From positions 310,001-374,000 of the forward strand of contig NZ_JAMZDX010000002.1 in assembly GCF_024172095.1 (NCBI RefSeq): a DNA stretch of 64,000 nucleotides, read 5' to 3'. Origin of the DNA: Kitasatospora cinereorecta (GTDB taxonomy: Bacteria; Actinomycetota; Actinomycetes; Streptomycetales; Streptomycetaceae). The position numbers and the translations under genes were made by a program. The notes under the pieces are model-generated. The model saw only the letters and a program-made list of their open reading frames with translations, did no database searches and had not been told where the DNA came from. Shown in pieces: positions 58,351-64,000 of the stretch; positions within the stretch are counted from its first letter, which is position 1, and every line of letters starts with the position of its first letter.

Positions 58351-59559
58351 TCACCAGGGCTCGCGGGCCACGAACGCGGGCCGCAGCCCGGGGTCGACCG
58401 GGTCGTAGTAGCGGTGGTAGACCGGCGTCAGCCCGCCGGAGACCGGCGGGACGATCCAGCTCCAGTCCGCCGGGGTCGGCCGGCCGAGCCGCTGCTCCTG
58501 CGCGACGTGCCGCAGGAAGCGCTCCGACTCGGTGTGGTGGTCGGCCATGGTCACCCCGGCCTCCTGGAAGGAGTGCAGCACCGCGATGTTCAGCTCCACC
58601 AGGGCCCGATCGCGCCAGAGCGTGCGGTCGCTGGAGGTGTCCAGCCCCAGCCGCCGGCCCACCTCGGCCAGCATGGCGTACCGGTCGGCGTCGGCCAGGT
58701 TGCGGGCGCCGATCTCGGTGCCCATGTACCAGCCGTTGAACGGCGCCGCCGGGTAGCGGATGCCGCCGATCTCCAGCGTCATGTCGCTGATCGCCGGGAC
58801 GGCGTACCAGCGCAGCCCCAGCTCGCCGAACCAGCCGTACTCGGGGTGGGTGAGTTCCACCTCCAGCACCGCGTCGTCCGGCACCTCGAACCAGCGCGGC
58901 TCGGCGGCCGGGGCTTCCTGCACCAGCAGTGGCAGCACGTCGAACCGGCCCTCGCCGCTCTTCCACTCGGCCGCCCGGGCCAGGGCGGCGAGTTCGCCGC
59001 CGGCCGGGTCGCCGGTCCACCGCCCTTCGAGGTCCTGGTAGCCCGCGTAGCGCACCAGCTGGGAGTTGAGGATCCGGGGCGCGGGCCGGCCCGGCCGGTC
59101 GGGGGCGAAGACGGTGACCATCGGCCGGATCCGGCCGCCGTTGGTGGCCGCCCGCAGGTGCCCGAAGCACTCGGCGGCGATCTCCTCCGGACCGGTCACC
59201 TCCCGCCGGTCGCGCACCACCAGGCTGCGCCAGTACAGCCGGCCGATGCACCGGGCCGAGTTCCGCCAGGCCAGCCGGGCGCCGAAGGCCAGCTCGGCGG
59301 CGGTGTGCCGGTACGTCCCGGTCTCCGCGATCTCGGCCAGCACCTCCCGGATCCTCGGGCCCGGGTGGCCGGCGCTCGCGGTCTCCTCGTGGAACTGCCG
59401 GACGAACGCCGCCGCCTGCGCGGCCGGTGTGCTCCCGTCGTCGTCCCGGGCGACCGGCGGCGCGGGGTGGTGCGTGTACGCGGGCTGGTGGTGGGCGTAG
59501 GGGCAGGCGCCGGTCGGGGCCGGCTTGCGCGGACGAAGGCGATTGAAGATCAAGAGCAC
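58351..59559 (-). CDS. nos: Bacterial nitric oxide synthase oxygenase
   Basis: 402 residues from GTG 59559 (GGGAGG just upstream). An N-terminal extension of about 40 residues rich in His/Pro (CPYAHHQPAYTHH) precedes the oxygenase core: AWRNSARCIGRLYW with the heme-thiolate Cys104, MVTVFAPDRPGRPAPRILNS, FNGWYMGTEIGARNL with the arginine-binding Glu, and VTMADHHTESERFLRH and WSWIVPPVSGGLTPVYH near the dimer/pterin site. There is no reductase domain, as in other bacterial enzymes; cellular flavoproteins would supply electrons to convert arginine to citrulline and NO. It follows the ergothioneine operon but is separated from it by a strong terminator. Confidence 0.95.
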   Translation of the reverse strand: MLLIFNRLRPRKPAPTGACPYAHHQPAYTHHPAPPVARDDDGSTPAAQAAAFVRQFHEETASAGHPGPRIREVLAEIAETGTYRHTAAELAFGARLAWRNSARCIGRLYWRSLVVRDRREVTGPEEIAAECFGHLRAATNGGRIRPMVTVFAPDRPGRPAPRILNSQLVRYAGYQDLEGRWTGDPAGGELAALARAAEWKSGEGRFDVLPLLVQEAPAAEPRWFEVPDDAVLEVELTHPEYGWFGELGLRWYAVPAISDMTLEIGGIRYPAAPFNGWYMGTEIGARNLADADRYAMLAEVGRRLGLDTSSDRTLWRDRALVELNIAVLHSFQEAGVTMADHHTESERFLRHVAQEQRLGRPTPADWSWIVPPVSGGLTPVYHRYYDPVDPGLRPAFVAREPW

Positions 59560-59680
59560 ATCCCTCCCAGTCCTCCATGGGTACCGGAGGTGCGTGCGCG
59601 GCCGCAGGGAGTGCGCGATTCGGCCCCCGTAGCGCCCGCTCCGGCGCTACTGTGTGCCGTTCCCCGCGATCCGGAACGGC

Positions 59681-59725
59681 GTCGCCCTCCCCGGCCGCGG
59701 TGCTCCTGCACCCGGGGAGGGCGAC
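59681..59725 (-). terminator. Terminator of the egt operon
   Basis: GTCGCCCTCCCCGG (59681-59694) and CCGGGGAGGGCGAC (59712-59725) form a perfect 14-bp stem with a 17-nt loop, 6 bp after the egtD stop. It separates egtD from the nitric oxide synthase gene downstream. Confidence 0.85.
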
Positions 59726-59730
59726 GGTGG

Positions 59731-60711
59731 TCAGGCGACGGTGACGGGCTCCGAGAGGGAGAGCCCGAAGCGGCCCTGCTCGTCGGTCCACCACTCGGTC
59801 AGGCGCAGGCCGGCGGCGGCCAGTTCGTCGGCCACCCGGGAGCGGCGGAACTTGGCGGAGATCTCCGTGCGCAGCTCCTCGCCCTCCTCGAAGTGGACCG
59901 GCAGGTCGAGTTCGGGGATCTTGACGGACTGCGCGCGGGTGGAGCGCAGCCGCATCTCGATCCACTCCTGCTCGGTGTCCCAGTGGGCCACGTGGTCGAA
60001 CAGCGCGGGGTCGAAGTCGGCGGCCAGCTCGCGGTTGAGCACGTTGAGCACGTTCTTGTTGAACTCGGCCGTCACCCCGGCCGCGTCGTCGTACGCGGCC
60101 ACCAGCACCGCCGGGTCCTTGACCAGGTCGGTGCCGAGCAGCAGGCAGTCGCCGGGCCGCAGTTGGGCGCGCAGACCGGCCAGGAAGGCGGCCCGCTCGG
60201 GCGGCAGCAGGTTGCCGAGGGTGCCGCCGAGGAAGGCCACCAGCCTGGGGCTGCCGTCCTCGGGCAGGCCGAGCCCGGCGGTGAAGTCGGAGAGCACCGC
60301 GTGGACGCTCAGCCCCGGGTACTCGGCGATCAGCGCCTCGGCGGCCGACTCCAGGGCGCTCTCGCTGACGTCCACCGGCACGTACGTCTCCAGGGTGCCG
60401 AGGTCGCGCAGCGCGTCCAGCAGCAGCCGGGTCTTCTCCGAGGAGCCGGAGCCGAGTTCGACCAGCGTCCGGGCCTTGGCGATCGCGGCGATCTCGGGGG
60501 AGCGGGCGGTGAGGATCTCCCGCTCGGCCCGGGTCGGGTAGTACTCCGGCAGCCGGGTGATCTCCTCGAAGAGCTCGCTGCCCCGGGCGTCGTAGAACCA
60601 CTTGGGCGGCAGCTGCTTCGGACTCGCGGTCAGGCCCGCCTGCACGTCGTGGCGTAGCGCGTGCTGGAAGTGGTCGGCGGGCAGCAGCCGGGTCAGGTCG
60701 TATCCGGTCAC
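59731..60711 (-). CDS. egtD: L-histidine N-alpha-methyltransferase EgtD
   Basis: 326 residues from GTG 60711 ([17 protein letters not shown] 10 nt upstream); GTG 60729 would add six residues. [20 protein letters not shown] and [13 protein letters not shown] are EgtD N-terminal landmarks; [19 protein letters not shown] is the SAM-binding glycine loop; [31 protein letters not shown] and [19 protein letters not shown] follow. It trimethylates histidine to hercynine with three SAM. Length fits the mycobacterial enzyme. Last gene of the egtABCD operon. Confidence 0.95.
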   Translation of the reverse strand: MTGYDLTRLLPADHFQHALRHDVQAGLTASPKQLPPKWFYDARGSELFEEITRLPEYYPTRAEREILTARSPEIAAIAKARTLVELGSGSSEKTRLLLDALRDLGTLETYVPVDVSESALESAAEALIAEYPGLSVHAVLSDFTAGLGLPEDGSPRLVAFLGGTLGNLLPPERAAFLAGLRAQLRPGDCLLLGTDLVKDPAVLVAAYDDAAGVTAEFNKNVLNVLNRELAADFDPALFDHVAHWDTEQEWIEMRLRSTRAQSVKIPELDLPVHFEEGEELRTEISAKFRRSRVADELAAAGLRLTEWWTDEQGRFGLSLSEPVTVA

Positions 60712-60744
60712 GGTGCGGGGTCCTCTCACGGGGGGAGCGGGCAG

Positions 60745-61485
60745 TCAGTCGATCGGATGGACGGTCACGCCCGCCGCGGTGGCGAGCAGCAGGGAGCGGT
60801 CGGGCACCTCGGACCAGCCGGGGGAGTCGTCGCCCGGCTCGGAGGCGACCATGACGCCGGAGCCGGGCCGCACCCGGTGGAAGAGGGTGTCGCCCCAGGC
60901 CGTGGCGGCGATCGAAGTGCCGTCGGTCAACAGCAGGTTGAGCCGGGCGTCGCCGTACTTGGCGACCGCCCGGACGGTCTCGGCCAGTGCCTCGCCGAGC
61001 GCCGCCCCGGCGCGCAGCCGGTGCAGCACCAGCGCCCAGACCAGGGCGGAGTCGGTACGGGCGGTGAGTTCCAGCAGTTCGGTGGCGGGCAGTTCGGCGG
61101 CCAGCGGCCCGTGGCGTTCGGGCCAGCCCGGCAGCGCGCCGTTGTGGCTGAACAGCCAGCGCCCGGCGGCGAACGGCGCGGCCGCCGTTTCGCCGGCCGC
61201 GCAGCCCTCGGTGGCCGAGCGCACCGCGGCCACCAGCGCCCGGGTGCGCACCGTCCGGGCCAGGTCGGCCAGGTTGGCGTCGGCCCAGATCGGGCCCTCG
61301 CGCCGGTACCGGGCGGGCAGTTCGTCGCCGTCCGCGTACCAGCCGACGCCGAACCCGTCCGCGTTGACCGTCCCGTACTGCTGCAGCCGGGGCGCCCAGG
61401 ACTGCCGGTACAGGCCGTGCGGCGGGTCGAGGATCAGCCGCCGGATCGCCACCGGCTCACCGAGGTAGGCCAGATGGCGGCACAT
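60745..61485 (-). CDS. egtC: Gamma-glutamyl hercynylcysteine sulfoxide amidohydrolase EgtC
   Basis: 246 residues from ATG 61485. The protein starts MCRHLAYLGEPVAIRRLILD, with Cys2 exposed as the N-terminal nucleophile once Met is removed. NADGFGVGWYADGD, FSHNGALPGWPERH and the RTDSALVWALVLHRL region are class II glutamine amidotransferase-like (Ntn hydrolase) features. It removes glutamate from the EgtB product. The start overlaps the egtB stop by 1 nt (TGATG), giving coupled translation. Confidence 0.94.
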   Translation of the reverse strand: MCRHLAYLGEPVAIRRLILDPPHGLYRQSWAPRLQQYGTVNADGFGVGWYADGDELPARYRREGPIWADANLADLARTVRTRALVAAVRSATEGCAAGETAAAPFAAGRWLFSHNGALPGWPERHGPLAAELPATELLELTARTDSALVWALVLHRLRAGAALGEALAETVRAVAKYGDARLNLLLTDGTSIAATAWGDTLFHRVRPGSGVMVASEPGDDSPGWSEVPDRSLLLATAAGVTVHPID

Positions 61486-62807
61486 CAGGCCTCCTCCCCG
61501 GCGTCGCGGGCGGTGCGGAACCCGGAGAAGATCTGCCGCCGGACGGGGTAGTCCCAGTTGCGGAAGGTGCCCCGGCACGCGACCGGCGCCACCGCGAACG
61601 AACCGCCGCGCAGCACCTTGTACTCGGGGCCGAAGAAGACCTCCGAGTACTCCTTGTAGGGCCACACCCGGAACCCCGGGTAGCCGTGGAAGTCGCTGGA
61701 CGTCCACTCCCACACGTCACCGATCAACTGCCGTACCCCGTACGGCGACTGACCGGCCGGGTAGCTGCCGACCGGGGCCGGCTGGAGGTGCTGCTGGCCG
61801 AGGTTGGCGTGCGCGGGGGTCGGTGACTCGTCGCCCCACGGGAAGCGGCGCGAGCGCCCGGTGGCCGGGTCGTGCCGGGCCGCCTTCTCCCACTCGGCCT
61901 CGGTCGGCAGCCGCCGCCCGGCCCAGCGGGCGTAGGCGTCCGCCTCGTACCAGCTGACGTGCAGCACCGGTTCGCGCGGCGGCACCGGCTCGAGGGTGCC
62001 GAAGCGGCGGCGCATCCACTGCCCGCCGTCCAGCGACCAGAACAGCGGTGCGGCCAGCCCGGCCTGCTGCCGGTGCGCCCAGCCCCGCTCGGTCCACCAG
62101 CGCGGGTCGTCGTAGCCGCCGTCGGCGATGAACACCTGGTAGGCGGCGTTGGAGACCGGCGCGGTGTCCAGCCAGTACGCGGGCAGCTCCACCCGGTGCG
62201 CGGGCCGCTCGTTGTCCAGCGCCCACGGCTCGGTGTCGGTGCCCATGGTGAACGGGCCTGCCGGGACGAGGACTTCGGCCGGCAGCCGGTCGGCGTGGTC
62301 CGGCGGCGCGGGCGCGGTCAGCGCGGCCGGCCCCTTGCGCAGCTGGTGGGTGATCAGCATGGTCTCGTCGTGCTGCTGCTCGTGCTGGACGATCATGCCG
62401 AAGGCGAAGCCCGCGTCCAGTAGCGGCGATCCCTCCAGCGGGCTGGCCGCCAGCAGGTCCAGCACCCGCCCGCGTACGTCGTGGGCGTACCCGCGGGCCT
62501 CCTTCGGCGGCAGCAGCGGCAGGCTCGGCCGCTCGGACCTGGGGTGCTCGAAGGCGTCGTACAGCGGGTCGATCTCCGGGTGCATCGGGTCGCGGCCGCC
62601 GACGTTGCGCAGCAGCCACAGCTCCTCCTGGTTGCCGATGTGCGCCAGGTCCCAGACCAGCGGCGACATCAACGGGGAGTGCTGGGCGACGAGTTCGTCG
62701 TCCTCGACGCAGTCGGTGAGGCGGCCGGTGCGCTCGCGGGCGGCCGCCAGCTCGCCGGCGATCAGCTCGCGCAGCACAGCGGGATCGGTGGTGTCGGCGT
62801 TCAGCAC
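61485..62807 (-). CDS. egtB: Ergothioneine sulfoxide synthase EgtB
   Basis: 440 residues from GTG 62807 (AGGAGAC 8 nt upstream), overlapping the egtA stop by 7 nt. The N-terminal DinB-like domain has LVWDLAHIGNQEELWLLRNV and the iron-binding HX3HXE motif in GMIVQHEQQHDETMLITHQL. The C-terminal formylglycine-enzyme-like sulfatase-modifying domain has PAGPFTMGTD, WYEADAYARWAGRRLPTEAE, GDVWEWTSSDFHGYPGF and RGGSFAVAPVACRGTFRNWD. It joins gamma-glutamylcysteine to hercynine using O2 and Fe(II). Confidence 0.95.
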   Translation of the reverse strand: MLNADTTDPAVLRELIAGELAAARERTGRLTDCVEDDELVAQHSPLMSPLVWDLAHIGNQEELWLLRNVGGRDPMHPEIDPLYDAFEHPRSERPSLPLLPPKEARGYAHDVRGRVLDLLAASPLEGSPLLDAGFAFGMIVQHEQQHDETMLITHQLRKGPAALTAPAPPDHADRLPAEVLVPAGPFTMGTDTEPWALDNERPAHRVELPAYWLDTAPVSNAAYQVFIADGGYDDPRWWTERGWAHRQQAGLAAPLFWSLDGGQWMRRRFGTLEPVPPREPVLHVSWYEADAYARWAGRRLPTEAEWEKAARHDPATGRSRRFPWGDESPTPAHANLGQQHLQPAPVGSYPAGQSPYGVRQLIGDVWEWTSSDFHGYPGFRVWPYKEYSEVFFGPEYKVLRGGSFAVAPVACRGTFRNWDYPVRRQIFSGFRTARDAGEEA

Positions 62808-64000
62808 GCTGCCGTCTCCTCGGAAATCGGGTGGGCGCCGGTGCGCACGGCGTCCAGCTGGTCGTCGGCGGGGCAGCGGCCCCGCACCGGGTAGCGCTCG
62901 GCGAACTCGCCCAGGGCGCGCCGCAGCCGGCCGCTCCCGCCGCGCCGGGCCAGCGCCCGGTCGGCGGCGGCGAAACACGCCACCGTGGCGCGGCGCAGCT
63001 CCGGGTCGGTCATCCCGAGGCCCGCCGCCCGGCGCCACAGCATGTTGCGCGGCGGCGGGGCACTCCCCGGCTCGGCCAGCGGCTCCAGCGCCGCCAGCGC
63101 GGCATCGGTCGCCTGCGGGTCGTCCATCAGCGCGCTGACCAGGGCGAGCGGCACCAGCCAGCCCTCGCCGGGCTGCGCGTCGATCATGCGCAGCTCCAGG
63201 TGGCCGCGCGGGCGCACCGGCGGGAACAGCGTGGTGCGGTGGTACTCCAGGTCGGCCATGGTCGCCGGCCGGTCGCCGGCCCCGCGCAGCCACTCCCGGA
63301 AGGTCAGCCCCGCGGGCGCCGTCCACGGCTCGCCGTCGGGCCGCTGCACGCACAGCACCTTGGCGTCCAGCACGTACCGCGCCCAGGCGTGCCGCGGGTC
63401 GCCGTTGGCCGCCGGGGCCAGCGTGCGGCTGGGGTCCATCCGCGACCAGACCGTCTGCCGCATCGACTTGTAGCCGGTCGGCCGGCCGTCCAGCAGCGGG
63501 GAGTTGGCGAACGCCGCGACCAGCACCGGCCCCAGCGCGTGGGCCAGGCGCCAGCGCGCCGCCAGCTGCGCCTCGGACCCGGAGTCCACGCAGACCTGCA
63601 CCGACGCGGTGCCGCACATCATGATCCGGCCCCACGGTCCGGTCCGGTCGAAGTACTGCTCCATCGCGACGTAGCGCGGGTGGGAGGCCTGCATCCGGCG
63701 CTCGCGGGCCAGCGGATCGGTACCGCTTCCGGTGAGCCGCAGTCCCTGCGCGGCGTACGCGGCGCTCAGCGCCGCCTGGTCGGCCAGCAGCAGGTCTGCG
63801 CAGCGGTCGGGATCATCGGCGGGCTGGGAGCTGAGCTCGACCTGTCCGCCGGGTTCGTGGGTGAGACGGGAGCCCGCCGGGAGCTGCGGGCCTTCGGGGT
63901 GCGCCGGGAGCGCCGCCAGGGCGGCCGCGACGCGGTCGGGATCCACCGGATCGTCGGGACATCGGGCGTCATGGACGAACCACTCGGCCTCCACCCCCAC
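62801..64000 (-). CDS. egtA: Glutamate-cysteine ligase EgtA (partial, N-terminus outside window)
   Basis: About 399 residues are present; the first codons lie beyond base 64000 because the visible frame is open to the edge and begins GVEAEWFVHD, the GCS2-type first motif (Glu for metal/ATP), which normally follows some upstream residues. HEPGGQVELSSQP, MCGTASVQVCVDSGSE, SPLLDGRPTGYKSMRQTVWS and RPRGHLELRMIDAQPGEGW are hallmarks of EgtA. It makes gamma-glutamylcysteine for ergothioneine. First gene of the operon egtA-egtB-egtC-egtD. The fifth gene egtE is not in the window. Confidence 0.93.
   Translation of the reverse strand: MGVEAEWFVHDARCPDDPVDPDRVAAALAALPAHPEGPQLPAGSRLTHEPGGQVELSSQPADDPDRCADLLLADQAALSAAYAAQGLRLTGSGTDPLARERRMQASHPRYVAMEQYFDRTGPWGRIMMCGTASVQVCVDSGSEAQLAARWRLAHALGPVLVAAFANSPLLDGRPTGYKSMRQTVWSRMDPSRTLAPAANGDPRHAWARYVLDAKVLCVQRPDGEPWTAPAGLTFREWLRGAGDRPATMADLEYHRTTLFPPVRPRGHLELRMIDAQPGEGWLVPLALVSALMDDPQATDAALAALEPLAEPGSAPPPRNMLWRRAAGLGMTDPELRRATVACFAAADRALARRGGSGRLRRALGEFAERYPVRGRCPADDQLDAVRTGAHPISEETAAC

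Overview
The window is very GC-rich actinobacterial DNA, with G/C in nearly every third codon position, frequent GTG starts and many ATGA/TGATG couplings. Its gene content (a MatAB-type adhesive glycan locus, a Tad pilus locus with a LysM-BTAD protein, a PucR-controlled purine oxidation gene, egtABCD and a bacterial nitric oxide synthase) points to a Streptomycetaceae chromosome, Streptomyces or Kitasatospora. I cannot tell which genus. No rRNA, tRNA or CRISPR array was seen. About 51 protein genes are called; both window edges cut a gene.

Layout. 0-2.4 kb: start of a xanthine dehydrogenase FAD subunit gene, divergent from a PucR-type regulator. 2.4-9.3 kb: a GH26-like lipoprotein, then a matB/matA-type operon for a surface glycan (deacetylase-glycosyltransferase plus membrane acyltransferase), ending at a hairpin against a convergent secreted-esterase gene. 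9.5-19.1 kb: a ROK sugar kinase, a cupin/AraC divergent pair, an S15 hydrolase, gamma-glutamyltransferase, exonuclease III, a small surface protein, and a two-gene lysoplasmalogenase/fatty-acid-hydroxylase operon suggestive of ether-lipid metabolism. 19.2-30.8 kb: an orphan DUF2398 (Wadjet JetB-like) protein, a divergent cold-shock protein, a TetR/TesB pair with a KstR-like box, a SWIM zinc-finger/DUF6493 pair, an MBL hydrolase, a MaoC hydratase, an FMN-binding protein, and a G-rich tandem repeat.

29.9-48.9 kb: a Tad secretion/pilus locus (lipoprotein, secreted protein, CpaB-like SAF protein, TadZ, TadA, TadB, TadC, a small Flp-like prepilin, three TadE/F/G-type proteins, and a 1364-residue LysM-BTAD membrane protein ending at a perfect 32-bp palindrome). 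Two proteins with a degenerate caspase-like domain bracket this region, at 29.9 and 46.7 kb. The second carries a long array of a roughly 13-residue repeat.

48.9-50.8 kb is mobile DNA: a 170-bp hairpin (MITE-like) element and a 1.6-kb insertion sequence lie side by side, each bounded by CTAG, and the last CTAG supplies the stop codon of the next gene. 50.8-54.8 kb is a fatty-acid oxidation group (SDR reductase, thiolase, acyl-CoA dehydrogenase) with a divergent TetR gene and a clear operator-like palindrome. 54.8-58.3 kb holds a phosphotransferase-like protein, a MocR regulator and a cyclic-nucleotide phosphodiesterase-like protein. 58.4-64 kb holds nitric oxide synthase and the ergothioneine operon egtA-egtB-egtC-egtD (egtA cut by the window end), separated by a strong terminator.

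All family calls are made by eye from motifs; no database search was possible. Start codons were chosen from ribosome-binding sites, overlaps and conserved N-termini, and alternatives are given where they matter.
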